Shown: positions 42,655-54,365 of the stretch, in pieces
Position numbering within the stretch: the stretch's first letter is position 1
Layout: every line of letters begins with the position of its first letter
From: Trachythela sp. YZ-2020
Taxonomy: Eukaryota > Cnidaria > Anthozoa > Malacalcyonacea > Clavulariidae
Length of the DNA: 64,000 nt
Assembly: GCA_016169945.1 (NCBI GenBank)
Contig: JADLSH010000256.1
Span: 186,001-250,000 of the forward strand
Reading direction: 5' to 3'
The notes under the pieces: generated by a model
Databases searched by the model: none
What the model saw: the letters and a program-made list of their open reading frames with translations, nothing else
Told to the model about the DNA's origin: nothing
Program-made: the position numbers and the translations under genes

Positions 42655-44570
42655 CCGAGCCGGCGCGAAGCGCCGTGCGAGGGTACTAATTCCGCTCGGA
42701 TATTTACGCCCGGGTATGTGAAAACATTGTGGGAAGCAAAGTCCTCCGCCATTTTTTTGTCATGGACGGGACGGGACCAGTGAACTATAAGTAAACTGGA
42801 ACGCTAACTCCTATGATCAAGTCCTATGATTCGTTGAAGCCATTGCGCGGGAATTTGAACTTTCAAAAGGACTGAGGAGAGTTCCGAGGAGTGAGAAAAA
42901 TTCCGTCAAAAGTTTGTTTTTGAGCGAAAATTTGCAAGAAAAATACTTTTTACATCAGAAGACTTCAATGTTTGGGATTCAAATGTGGTTTTCCGATTAG
43001 TTTTGACTGTTTTACATCTATCTGCAGAAAAAATGAGGCGGATCGTTATCGTATATGGAGAAAAATGACAAATGTTTGAACGTGCCGAAGCAAACTTTGC
43101 TCTTTAACTCAGAAAAAATATACTAGAAAACACTTCGGCAGCCCCCAAATTGATTTTGCACTATACTCCAGGTATTGCTTTTTATCTTGAGCTTTTAGTC
43201 CTTGCTTTAACCCTTCTAAAATATAGACAAATTGACGATTTTCAAGTGGTGCTATTTTTGTCTTCGCGCCTTCTTGTTGGTCATCAGTGAGCACTTTGAA
43301 TATGACGGCTGAGCTAGCTTATATAATCCTTATTTTAACTGTCAAAAATAAGTTACTGCATGCTTGAAAAGCAATTTTTTAATGTATCTTATATTTTTCT
43401 ATATAAATTGTATGATAAAATCTCTTAACTCTTTTTGGAAAGTCTCATAACTCAGAAAAACCAAACATTTTCGCGCGGTTTTTTGACAAATTTTGTTTTT
43501 TTCCAGTAATATTTCAGAAACTGAACGACCTTTGTTCATTGTAAGTACTTGAGTAAAAAGTTTAATTGTTCTAGTGTAGTCAAAGATAAATAGTGAAAGT
43601 ATAAAAGGAAATTAAAAGGGTAACATTTTGCAATATAAAAAGTGTATTTTTTGAAAAAAATATGTTAAAAGGGACTGGCACTACCTACAAAGCACGGCTT
43701 CAATTTCCCCCCCTGAGTTAGCGTTCCAGTATACTTATATTTCACTGGACGGGACTCGACTTTTTTGTACGTTATGCGCATGCGCAAGTTCAAGCCGAGA
43801 GAAAACTGGTAACTAGCAACATCATGATTGGCTAAGACAACGATTTTGTTTTTATATGTATACGTCAGAAAAATAACTGCTATCCTGGCATTTTATTTTT
43901 GGCATTGATATGAAAACGTTTTTCAAGTCGGGACATGTTAATTCAGACAAATATTAAGTCTCCAAAAGAAGATAAATGAAATTTTTTTAGAGGACTTTCA
44001 CTTACTAAAGTCAATGGGAAAAGAAATCAGTCGAAAGGCCGAGAAAGGAGAGGATTTTCGAGTTTTAAAATGTTTTAAACGGGTAAGTGTTTATTTTGCA
44101 GTTTTGCCGTCAATTGGCATGCACTATAGTTTGTGGTTTTGAAAATGCGTAGTTTATCCTGTGGTCAATAACAACCTTGACTAATCTTAAAAATTGTTTT
44201 AGTATTAATTCAAATGCGTTATATAGAATAAGAAATAACATATTTAATCTCAAAAACTTCATAGTATAAAAATACTGTTCAAAAAACCGTTGAAGTTTTA
44301 TGACAATTTCGAAACGTTTTGTGAGACGTTTAAGAGAACGAGTAAGCTTTTTCAAAGCTAAAAGAGTAGGTAATGACATAGCTACTTTATATAGTTGGGC
44401 AATTGATAATTTTACCGTTAAAAGTACAAACCTTATCACAATTTTGCCATTTTGTACAAAAAATAAAATAAATATACGGCCGGTTGCGTGTTACCATGGT
44501 TACAGTAATCAACTCAATACTTCATGTTACAAAAACCTTTGGGGAGTATAATTGCTTGGGTTCTAATGGG
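42655..44570. mobile_element. Insertion in the LINE with GC-rich CCGGCGCGAAGCGCCG end
   Basis: The LINE frame breaks at ~42655 and resumes at ~44570. The insert begins CCCCGAGCCGGCGCGAAGCG, a small GC-rich palindrome. The right border is not well defined (GGGCGAGGGGG near 44565). It contains the hAT-type element 42778-43747 and ~800 bp without a convincing gene (overlapping frames at 44110-44439 minus and 44300-44551 plus are mirror shadows). Confidence 0.45.
42778..43747. mobile_element. 970-bp non-autonomous hAT element
   Basis: CAGTGAACTATAAGTAAACT (42778) pairs with its near-complement ending CACTG at 43747; the inner GGAACGCTAACTC/GAGTTAGCGTTCC is exact. An 8-bp duplication GACGGGAC flanks it precisely (42770-42777 and 43748-43755). 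CA-x-TG ends with 8-bp duplication identify hAT. No transposase is encoded. Confidence 0.8.
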
Positions 44571-46964
44571 CGAGGGGGTTCTCCATGCATCTATTTCTAG
44601 CTATGTTTCGGACATTCATGCACCGACGCAAAGTAGGAAACTGACGAGTCGCAATGCTCCTTGGTTGACAGATAGCATTAAAAAAACATGAACAGCAGGA
44701 ATTTTCGTAAGAAAAAAGCTATTAAAACAAATTCAACTGTAAACCACTGTGCTTATAAAACTTTGCGCAATAAGGTTAATAAACAAATTATTAATGCCAA
44801 GCGGGAATACTATGCAAAGTATATTGAGGAAACAAGAGTAACACAAAACAAATGTGGAAAAATATTAATAGTTTACTTAACAAAATATCCAAGTCCTCAA
44901 CCATTTCAGCAATTCAAAATAATGAGCATAAAATCGTCGAAAGTCAATCAATTGCTGAATAATTGAATGAATACTTTTCTAATATTGGATCAACTTTGTC
45001 TAGTCATATTCCCGAGACCAATATTAGCTTTCAGAGGTACATGAAATTTGAAACGCAGAATAAGTTCAATTTTACAACCATTATTATTCAAGATGTGCTT
45101 AATGCACTTAAAAATTTGAATGTATCTAAATCCACAGGACCCGATAATATCCCAGCCAAACTTTTAAAAGACCCGAAAGATATTATAGCGCGCTTCTTGA
45201 CATTCATATTTAACTTCTCATTACGAAGTGGCGTTTTTCTTGGCGACCTTAAGGTTGCAAGGATTTCCCGAATATATAAGTGTGGTGACAAAAAGGAAGG
45301 AACGAGGAAATTATAGACCGATTTCTGTTCACTCAAATATTGCTAAATTATTCGAAAAACTTGAGTGTCCGCAACTAGACATATTTTTAAGTAAAAACAA
45401 TATTCTGAGTCCGTGTCAGTCTGTCTTTCTTAATGATCATTCCACCATGTCATCCTTATTGTCAAACACTGATGTATGGTTACTCAATATGGATGCTGGA
45501 CTGATAAATGGAGTACTTTTTTTTATCAGTGTAAAGCATTTGACACAGTTTATCATGACATTCTGATCCAGAAACTCTCGATCTATAAACAGCATTCAAG
45601 ATCAAACTCTTGACTGGTTTAGGTCGTATTTATGTAATAGAAAGCAGTACTGTAAGGTAGATAAAGCAGCATCGTCTACTCGAAAAGTAAGTTGCGGAAT
45701 TCCTCAGCGATCAAATCTTGGTCCTTTACTGTTTATATTATATATCAATGACCTGCTCAATTGTTTGGATAATTTGTATGCGTCCATGTGCGCAGATGAT
45801 ACAAACTTAACGATGTGTTCGAATAACATGAAAAGTTTGGAAGAATATACACCAATGGCTTCTTTCAAACAAGTTACCCATAAACATTGAAAAAAACAGA
45901 ATACATGACCATTGGAACCGGCCAAAGGCTGACACAATTTGAGCAAGATATCGATGTCTCTAATCTTGGGAAAAACTTGAAGCAAGGCTACAGTAAGAAG
46001 ACCATAGAAATATTAGTCGACGATAGTTTACCTTGGCCTGATCAAATAGACAACGTCAGCAAAAAGCTATCTAAAGGTATTGGCATGTTACGCCGTGCGA
46101 AATCGTTTGTTTCCACCGATAGCCTGAAATACCTTAATCAGGCATTAGTACAGCTTCATTTTGATTATTATTCGATGGTCTGCGGTAATTGTTGTGAAGG
46201 GTTGAAAGAAAAACTTCAGAAAATCCAAAACCATGCTGCAAGAGTGATTACTGGTGACACTTATGAAGTTCGCTCATTAGTATTTTAAATAAATTAAAAT
46301 GGAAAACTCTTGAAGAGGTAAGGAAAGAGCATGCACTGGCGTATGTTTCCAAAGCTGTTGCTTGTCAGTGTCCTGAAAATATTTCAAACATGTACAAAAT
46401 GTCTAAATCGGATAGATATAATTTGAGAAGTAAAAATAATATGCCGATGTTGTCTAAACCTACAATCTTTGCCATAATACTTTGGGACAATCTAGCTTCC
46501 GTGAAGAAATATAGTTATTGTAACAATTTTTAACGTAATTACTCCCCCCTCCCTCCCCCCACCCGTTTCAATGTTGCGCTCATGTCAGGAGATTTCTCGT
46601 TTGCGATGTATTACTTTTTTGTAATACCAACATTGAACGGGGGGCGCGGGGGGAACTGGACATAAGATGTGTGATGGAATTTCAATATTTGTCCCATAGT
46701 TTCTGGCAAAGATTGTCTGAGGTTTGCACACTTATATACATAGTGATGTCAAATAATTTTCTTAGTCAGTTTATTTCACTTAAAAAGTATATTTATTAGC
46801 TTAGAAACTAATAACAGGTATTTTTCCCTTTCAGAGGAGCTTGTGTGGTCTATATGTAGGTCATTTTTCGGGGAGGGTGGGTTTTTCTTATAGTATTTTT
46901 ACTTGTGAGTAAAACTGCGCTGTAAACTGTAAACTTAATCACATTTCGGACACGTTTATAAGAG

Positions 46965-47219
46965 ATGGATTACAACTGTTTGCGCAAAATGTGGAACTTC
47001 ATGAAAAAGGTTATTGTGCTAGAGAAGGATACGCCGTTTTTCGTGACTATTGACGCCTTAGTGAATGGGGCAAGTGTGGATCGGGTCAACACTGAAATGA
47101 TGGATGTCCGATGGCGTATGTTCAAATTACATCGTCAAATACCAAAAGATGAGCAAAAACAAGTCGAACATTGTGTTCCTGGCTTTGCGAAGCTTATTTT
47201 TAAGAATGCCACACATTAG
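46965..47219 (+). CDS. Hypothetical 84-codon ORF
   Basis: ATG (46965) to TAG (47217-47219) reads MDYNCLRKMWNFMKKVIVLE ... TIDALVNGASVDRVNTEMMD ... CVPGFAKLIFKNATH. Composition and codon choice look coding (balanced charges, few repeats), unlike the surrounding AT-rich frames. I do not recognise it, see no transmembrane or signal segment, and find no splice partner. It lies between the two 253-bp repeats beside a Tc1 fragment, so it may be cargo or a fragment of a mobile element. Confidence 0.3.
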   Translation: MDYNCLRKMWNFMKKVIVLEKDTPFFVTIDALVNGASVDRVNTEMMDVRWRMFKLHRQIPKDEQKQVEHCVPGFAKLIFKNATH

Positions 47220-47764
47220 CAAAAATAATATGCTGACCGGATAAGATAATTGGCGATAATCATATGCTTGTCTGTCAACAAACAATTTAGTGAACGAAGC
47301 TCACTCGGCTCATACACGGATCTCACTATTAAATATAGCTTTTTCTCCGGTTTTTAAGCACATACGTTTCATATTTGCTAATTTCTATAACACAATGTGT
47401 ACAAGAGTAATGTTATAGTAAATTATTTTAGTATAGCTAAAATATATAGGAAATAATGGTCTATTTTGAACGGTTCTCACCATAAAACAGTAAATTAATT
47501 TGATATCTTACTTCTTACTTTATAACGGAAGTGAGAATCGTTGCTCAAAAATCATCTCTCACTTGGTTATATCGTCCTGAAAAGTTATAAAATCATGCTG
47601 GCATATCTGATATGCATGATGTCAGTCCTCCATAGCGACCTTGTTAAATATAAGTTGCTAAGAAGTAATTTACAGCGCATATAAGGTTTAAATATTCAGG
47701 TGAGATTCGTGGTGACAACCGTCTCGTAGTGAGCTCAATGTCAATATCACGTGTTTAATCAACA

Positions 47765-48060
47765 AACCAGTATTTTGTTCTGTAGCCCTTTCCAGCAATC
47801 ACTGCGCCGACGCGTCTAGGAATACTTAATAGTAAATTATTGACAAATCTACAGAAGTATCTAGCAATGTTTTGGAAACTTTATCATTGAACTCTGTCCA
47901 TGTTTCATGATTGATTCCCTGTGTGTCGAACCTGCATCTGTAAATTGCTCTTAACTATGTGGAAAACATTTTTGGCCGGATTGAGGTCAGTTAATGAATA
48001 AATCACGTAGAGTTACTGCGTACATGACTGGTCTGTGACCGTTAAATTATTTTTATGGAT
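47765..48060 (-). pseudogene. Tc1/mariner transposase, C-terminal fragment
   Basis: On the minus strand LTDLNPAKNVFHIVKSNLQ (near 47990-47935) matches the catalytic DLNPIE-N-x-W segment of Tc1-like transposases with E changed to K. LLLSIPRRVGAVIAGKGYRT (near 47835-47775) matches their conserved C-terminus (S-x-PRR-x-x-x-VI-x-x-KG-x-x-T-x-Y). Frameshifts separate the two. The N-terminal HTH part is absent. Confidence 0.65.
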
Positions 48061-48333
48061 AATGGCGAAGCGTTTACAGACAATTATTGCCATAATACTT
48101 TGGGACAATCTAGCTTCCGTGAAGAAATATAGTTATTGTAACATTTTTTAGCGTAATTACAACCCCCTCCCTCCCCCCACCCGTTTCAATGTTGCGCTCA
48201 TGTCAGGAGATGTCTCGTTTGCGATGTATTACTTTTTTGTGATATCAACATTGAACGGGGGGCGCGGGGGGAACTGGACATAAGATGTTTGATGGAATTT
48301 CAATATTTGTCCCATAGTTTCTGGCAAAGATTG

Positions 48334-48557
48334 CTAGGTTCCATATAAAACCCCCCTAACCGCCATCAACATAAACAGTCAGTAATGCCATAACAGGTTC
48401 CGGTTAGAAATGATATTATTATATCACAATATAATGTATTATTGCAAAGGAAGGATTGCTCCCCTCTGTTATAGAAAGCTGAGGATTTAGTTTTGATGAT
48501 TGTATTAACATCAAGGCTAAATGAGTCAATATTTCGTATACTATTAAAAGTACCAAT
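48334..48557. other. Short unique AT-rich stretch
   Basis: Nothing recognised. Confidence 0.2.
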
Positions 48558-48696
48558 AGACTCTTTCGATATTTACGTCATTTGGCCTGGGAGCCTCACT
48601 CCCACGAACAGTGGGCCAATCACGTTTCGTCTTGATGCATGAAAGCGAGGATCCCAGGCCAAATAGGCGGATGTGACGTAATTATCGAAAGAGTCT
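48558..48696. mobile_element. 139-bp MITE
   Basis: AGACTCTTTCGATATTTACG (48558) is mirrored by TACGTAATTATCGAAAGAGTCT region ending at 48696. Inner arms ATTTGGCCTGGGA and TCCCAGGCCAAAT are exact complements. No clear target duplication; no coding. Confidence 0.6.
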
Positions 48697-49699
48697 GTTC
48701 ACGAATCATCAACAATGTTCATACCTTGTTGCAGACAAGTGTAGTTTGTAGTCGTTTGTATGTTTTTGACAGTTCGACTCGCTTCGACCACATATTATTT
48801 CAGTATTTATGGCTTGAAATGTTAATCTGTAATTACAAAGGCATATAGAAAGTTTTTAATGTCTATTAATAATATATTCTTGAAAGCAAATGGGCCAATG
48901 GGGCCAACGTCGGCTAAAATTATACATGAAAACAATCGATTATATACCCTATATTCACACGCAAAATCTAAAAATATTTACATAGTTTAACACTTACTTC
49001 CAAATTATTGTTTGAATCTTCAAATATTGGAACATTTCTTCGTATTTTCGTTAAAATTTGTAGAATATTTGGATGTATAAAGCTTTAATTCAACAGAATT
49101 TTTGAAAAGAGGAGTTGTGAGAGAACGCTCGCTAAACCTTCTGGGTGCTCATATATGGCGCGCGTCTGCGTACCACTGAAGGCACTGATCTCAAATATTT
49201 GAACACTCCAGCATATAAGCAACAATGATCAGCAACGATAAACGAAAACTCTTTCTGACGAAAACTCTTCATTATATCCCAAAATATTTCATTCATTAAT
49301 CTTTATTTGTATGGCACTAGAGAGTTCCATGTGTTTTTCGCCATTGTATTTCAATCTCGCCCGCGTACGAGGCTACGACTCAACTGAAACAAAGTTCTTT
49401 CAACTCAATCATATACGTCGAAAGCCGGATAGATTTTTACTTTTAATTTGTTTAATATGCCTACGGGTGAAGAGGTCTCTTGGCAATTTAAAGTATACAT
49501 GAGGATCTTTAAAAATACATGTTCTTTGATACGACGCAAAATATAATTAAAAATGCAACGTTTGCGATCGATCGAATAAATTAACGTAATGGATCGAATT
49601 ATTGACGAGCTGCCCGCCCTGTCAATAACATTACAAGCATTCTTGAAACGAAGAAAAAGCAACGAGAAAATATCATGTTAAACCGAATTTATAGATTTT
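48697..49699. other. AT-rich non-coding stretch
   Basis: No supported gene or repeat. Confidence 0.2.
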
Positions 49700-49959
49700 T
49701 AGATCACCTCTTAACAAGAATAATTTTCTTGTTTCAAGAATAGTCAGAATATTATTCTATGATGCAAGAATATCATTATTGAAATTAGAAAAAAAGGCTC
49801 CCGGATTATCTTGCCTAGATTAATTTTCTTATTTTAAGAAATGTTTTCCTAAAACTAGAACATTTTTCTTGTAATTTTTGTTGATAAGAAATAATTTCTC
49901 AAAATAAGTAAAATAATCTAAAAAATAATAATTTTATTCTAGGCTGATTTTTTGCAGTG
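49700..49959. mobile_element. EnSpm/CACTA-like MITE fragment
   Basis: It ends TAGGCTGATTTTTTGCAGTG at 49959, the complement of CACTGCAAAAAATC, the same terminus as at 18060. It is preceded by ATTTTCTTATTTTAAGAA, TTTTCTTG and CAAGAATA motifs. The left end is not clear. GC-rich sequence (GCCGGCTTGCGCCC) follows at 49990-50050. Confidence 0.5.
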
Positions 49960-50776
49960 TATATATATATCCGGTCGAGATTAGCACCTTCGCCGGCTTG
50001 CGCCCAGCAAGGTCTTCGGCCTTTCAGGCGACTTCGTCATCGCGCGGGCGATAAGAAAATTGTTCATTGTTCTATATCATACATACATACCACATAATAT
50101 TATCATTTCCACTGTGCGAGAACAAATACATATAACAGTTCCAATATATATCCAATAAATTAGAATCATGTTAACTTTCCCGAGTAAAATTGTGAATTAT
50201 TTCCGATATTGGCAGTTCATTACCTGTGCTGAAAAATATTAGAATTTACACAATTTATTTATGTCATGCGTTTGTTTTGAAGGGTCACGCAATTTAATTG
50301 TCTGCGGACATGACATTCCGCCGTTCTTTTACAACAAAATTCAAAAATATTGAATGGCTAATATGATATGACATTGGTGGACCAGGTGGTCATCAGTCAA
50401 TCAATCAGTCAGAAAATACTTTCTTTTCTCTAAATGCCCTCTGTTGATAACAGTATTTTAAACACTGAATCGACATACATAAGTTATGCAAGTTTATTAT
50501 AATTAAGAATTAGGTGAGACTGTATAATATAATATGTTGCCTTCCATTTTCTAGCTGCCTAAATAAAATAGGCCTATATAGATACAATTATAAACTCCAC
50601 AATGACGGGTCAACGAAGCACCGTAAGTAATTACCGTAACTGAGAAACACGTCGGTGACATCCCAATGTGGATTGGAAGTACATTCCAAAGTTCCGGCGC
50701 TGCCACTGAGAATGACATATATCAATTTGTTTTAAGTTTGAAGTAACGTTTATTTAGAGAAGCCATTCTCTATTTA
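49960..50776. other. Non-coding stretch
   Basis: It begins with a TA run and a ~70-bp GC-rich patch (49990-50050, CTTCGCCGGCTTGCGCCCAG), then AT-rich sequence without a supported gene. Confidence 0.2.
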
Positions 50777-51299
50777 ACAATTAGACAACGAGTCCGAGTT
50801 GTCTATGAGCGAATAGTCAACGAAGGCGAAGCCTGAGTCGACTATTCGCTCATAGACAACGAGGACGAGTTGTCTAATTGTTTTAGTATACACCTTGTAT
50901 AGATATATTAATTTCGAGAAAATAATCCATACACCGTGTAATTTTTAAAATAATTTAATTCAGTTGTGTTATTTAACCACTCGTGAGCGGCAAGTAAAAG
51001 CAGATTTATTAATAAAATACGGTTTCTATTTCGTTCCTTGCCATTAAAAATCTTCATGCCATATTTTGTGGCCTTTTTAGTTTTCTCAGGGGTAGAATTT
51101 TCTATCAAACTCTCCAAAAATTCCTCCGAAACGTCTGCAAAACGAGAGTTTACTGCCATATTTTTTCAGGTTTGTTTTCATTTTTCCCAAACGTTGTCCA
51201 TCACGAATGGTCAACGGTTGAGTAGCCAATCAGAATGTAGGATTTGTAATGGACAATGGTTGGGTGTATACTAATTGCTGATAGACGAAGTTGTCTTGC
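50777..51299. mobile_element. Palindrome-ended element with Crypton-like ORF fragment
   Basis: The left end is a 106-bp near-perfect palindrome (50777-50882): AACAATTAGACAAC and TTGTCTATGAGCGAATAGTC face their complements across a 19-bp loop. AGTATACACC (50884-50894) is then mirrored by GGTGTATACT at 51264-51273, and AGACAAC by GTTGTCT at ~51290. The ORF at 50908-51159 sits between these inner repeats. Confidence 0.5.
50908..51159 (-). pseudogene. Crypton-like (KIAA1958-type) N-terminal fragment
   Basis: The ORF starts at ATG (51159): MAVNSRFADVSEEFLESLIE, then NSTPEKTKKATKYGMKIFNG, then an unrelated hydrophobic tail to a stop at 50908. F-x-x-V/L-x-x-E-x-L-x-x-L-x-x-x-x-x-x-x-NTKK-x-T-x-x-x-x-x-x-F is the N-terminal signature of Crypton-derived tyrosine-recombinase-like proteins common in cnidarians (from memory). 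The recombinase domain is missing, so it is truncated. It starts inside the palindrome-ended element, suggesting an internally deleted derivative. Confidence 0.45.
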
Positions 51300-53182
51300 T
51301 GGTTCATAACGTTTATGGAGTAAATCTTTAGGTGCTACATTATTTATTATTTTAAAACACGTTATATCTTAAAGAAAAAAGTGAAACCTACCTTCCACTA
51401 TATCTATTTAGAGTTTTTCATACTTTTGTCTCTTCTCCATATATGCCAGATGCATTTAGGTGTCCTTTCGCCTAAAACAAGCCAGACAACTAATTATCAG
51501 TAACTAATTTTGACATATACTCCAAATAGGAAAACGTGTTTATCAATTATAGATTTTTTATCACCAAATTGTCAAAAACTATCCGTTTAAAAAAAATCAC
51601 AAAATTTCTAAAACTTTGTTAATTTGCGTGTGTTTATTAAAGTCATTATTTTGCGTATTTATCTGCATGTTATTGTACCGCACTCCCAGGCATAATTATA
51701 TCAATTAGGCACAGAAGACTAAATAGTCTATCAGTTAATTGTCAAAGAGGAAAAACGTGCATGTTAAAAGTTTCATTAAAATAGCGAGGACTGGAATAAA
51801 TTATGTCGAAAAAATAAATTTTATCTTGATTTTTAACTGAGATCAGAGTTAATATTCCGACAAAATTTATAGGAGCAATTACGGTAAGCAAGAATGTTTA
51901 AAACGTTCCCTAAATGTTAACCCCCAACCCAACCCGAATAATCCATGAAAAATACGATTTTCGAGTTATATTAAAAAATGAGCAGTTAATTAAATATGGA
52001 AATCATGAGCAATTGAACTATTTCTTGCGCTAGTTAGCCATTCGCTTTCATGGCGGGTTAATCCAACTGGTTCCTATTTCTACACCAACGCGAATTTTAT
52101 CTCCTCTTTGCTTTACAATTAATAACCTGTAGGCATCAAAAGAAGAAAAATACATGAGCATACAGTATTGGTATTGAAAATGGATAAAAGTCTGACACAC
52201 AATCATGTAGTCAATAACCATGTGAATTGACGTTTTGATGCAAGCAAGGTTCAGGTTTTATTATCTAAAACAATGCAAATTTATGCGACATGTAGGCACA
52301 CATGATACACTAGTAAATTTACCCCCCCCCCCCCTCTTCCTGTTCTTGGGACATAGAGGACGGTACACTTTTGATCACTGATTTGTCCCTAGTGACTGGT
52401 TTATTAGCTCAAGTCTTCTTATAAGCATGTAATATGTCCCAACAGGTGCTTGGAGTTTTGAAATTATTTGCTCTTGGACATGCATGAACACAACAAGCAT
52501 GCACGATATTCTGGGTGGTATATTTACGGCAAAAGAAAGGAATCTAGTCCGGCCAAGACTCCGAACAGGCGCTAAGTCTGGCGTCGGAAATACCATTTCC
52601 TGCACGTTCTGGCGGCCAAATTTAAGAATTGGGACAACAACATGCTGCAAAAATTTGCTTCATTTTTAATAATATCATTGCATGTAATTTTAGTTGTGAA
52701 GATCTCACTAAAACAACATCATATGTAAGTAATGTAACATTTATGTTGCATGGGTTCAGATGTATCATGCATATCAGGCAGAGTGTAGAAAGCTAAAAAT
52801 GTTTAGTTGAATATAATAGTTTAGGAAAATCCAATTTCGTGATAACATGTGATTATTTATAGTAGAAAATAGAAACTAAGGTTTCCAATTTTTGAACAAA
52901 ACTTTAACATCACAACGTGTAATTATAAAATTATGTTATTTTGGTAGTAGCCTATTGCCTTGTTGACCTGCGAAAGGTGAAGTCGATTATACTCAGACTG
53001 TTATTTACACTTTTTGCAAACTTATATATTAAACTTTTTACTGAAAAATATGTAACCAATAATAATTTAGATTCGAAAATATATTCCTTAGAAAAGGTAG
53101 CGAAAAGTGCATTATATAATTATATATTATATATATATGCAGATTTGACTATATATTATTATGTATATATATATATATATAT
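51300..53182. other. Mostly AT-rich, no gene; C-run at 52322-52334
   Basis: 52375-52670 is less AT-rich and open on both strands, but no domain is recognised on either. AT-rich microsatellite lies at 53115-53182. Confidence 0.25.
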
Positions 53183-54341
53183 ACACCCGTTTACAGAAAG
53201 GTTGTCGCAAGGCAGATAGATAGATAGATAGAAAGGAATTCTAATTATAGATGCAAATAAGCATTACTTCCGCTTACATATATTAAATGGCTGAAAATTA
53301 CATATTTTAGCCGGGGGTCGACTTTAATCTCTGTCAGTAAATGAAAACTGGTTATGTTTTCACCTTTTTTTATATTAGCTTAAAATGCACGCCATCTGGC
53401 AATCGTAGAATTATTATTTGTACAAATAGAAATAGAGACTTAATTGAACTCCTTTAATAAAACAGAAAATAATAGGCACCCCGTAGATTGATAACATTTT
53501 AATTCTCGACTGTTCGACTATGTATTATGTAGATGACTGTTAATATATAGACATAGTCGGAATGTTGTGAAATTAAAATGTTATCAGTCTACGGAGTGTG
53601 AACTTCTTTTCCCTTTGGCTTTGTGCATCGTATAGTAACGCTTTATCTGTTTGTCTGTAATATAGAGTGTATAGTTTATTTGCTGTCTAGATATATACGC
53701 ATCACGCTGTAATGTTTGCTCAACTAAGGACAAATCGAAAAGGAATTTAACCGTCATGACGTCTAGCTATTCAACGGCATGTTATTGAAATATCCAGTCT
53801 TTCCCTGAAATATTTGTTTTCTGCTTAACGCGCACGAATGCCATATCCAGTATAGGTTTTAGCTTGTTGTTGTTTACTCGAATACTGCACCACCATGCAG
53901 TTGCCTCTAGCGGAAAAACTTAAATTAGGTTGAGACATTCTTAAACTAACAATATTTAGCTGCTATTAAATGTTGTATTTTAATGTAAGTTTGGCATATG
54001 ATAAACTTTTCTAGTATATTTGACAGTATACAGATAAGGCGAGCATCAGACGTGTCGTTTTGTTTATAGGCTATATTAGTTGACTTTTAATAGACATCCG
54101 CGATTCTATATTATATTATAGCAGAATCTATATGACCGTTTGCCTATTGGAAATCTATTCGACATTGTTTTTATAGTTGTGACAAGTCGAAAATATGGGA
54201 TGTGAAACGGAACCCCCGGAAAAATAGAATGGATTTTTATTCAAAGTTGAATTTTGCCTTGCATATATTTGATATGCTAATTAAACAAGTAATCTATCTA
54301 TCTATCTATCTGCATGCGACAACCTTTTTGTAAACGGGTGT
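53183..54341. mobile_element. 1.16-kb inverted-repeat element set in TA repeats
   Basis: ACACCCGTTTACAGAAAGGT (53183) is mirrored by ACCTTTTTGTAAACGGGTGT (to 54341), and TGTCGCA plus a (GATA)n tract follow on the inside at both ends. (TA)n tracts lie immediately outside both ends. The interior holds a smaller palindrome (53477-53597) and no gene. Confidence 0.65.
53477..53597. repeat. Nested 121-bp palindrome
   Basis: CCGTAGATTGATAACATTTT and its near-complement AAAATGTTATCAGTCTACGG flank a ~25-bp centre, with CGACTATG/CATAGTCG inside. Flanking short repeats are unclear. Confidence 0.6.
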
Positions 54342-54365
54342 ATATATATATATATATATATGTAA

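Larger units (their letters stand above)
42338..46535 (+). pseudogene. LINE (CR1/L2-like), 5'-truncated and broken, interrupted at ~42655-44570
   Basis: The frame starts inside the endonuclease-to-RT linker (QLVEHPMRITETTTSLLDVA, the typical QL-x-x-x-P-T-R segment). After a ~1.9-kb insertion it resumes with SRNAPWLTDSIKK and REYYAKYIEE, then RT block LNVSKSTGPDNIPAKLLKD, KAFDTVYHDIL (motif A), GIPQRSNLGPLLFILYINDL (motif B), CADDTNL (motif C, Tyr replaced by Cys) and the tail RRAKSFVSTDSLKYLNQALV, KIQNHAARVITG, ILWDNLA. At least three frameshifts and several stops separate these blocks. It is related to, but distinct from, the copies at 11.3 and 61 kb. Confidence 0.8.
46463..48333. repeat. 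Direct pair of a 253-bp repeat (46463-46715, 48081-48333)
   Basis: The two copies are the same length and ~96% alike by eye: GCCATAATACTTTGGGACAA, CCCCCTCCCTCCCCCCACCC, TTGAACGGGGGGCGCGGGGG, TTTGTCCCATAGTTTCTGGC. Each also has imperfect inverted ends (TTTGCCATAATACTTTGGGACAA... versus ...TTGTCCCATAGTTTCTGGCAAA), so it may be a MITE. The first copy also continues the LINE reading frame (ILWDNLA), so it may instead be a LINE 3' end. 1.37 kb lies between the copies. Confidence 0.6.

Noticed and set aside
44110..44551. Overlapping 109- and 83-codon frames on opposite strands
   Set aside because: Each overlaps the other antisense, neither has a recognised motif, and both lie inside a transposon insert.
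46463..48333. Complete small LTR retrotransposon
   Set aside because: Repeats lack TG...CA ends, there is no primer site or polypurine tract, and the interior has Tc1 rather than retroelement sequence.
52375..52669. Gene in the GC-richer stretch
   Set aside because: Both strands are open and neither reading shows a domain or splice sites; left as unexplained.
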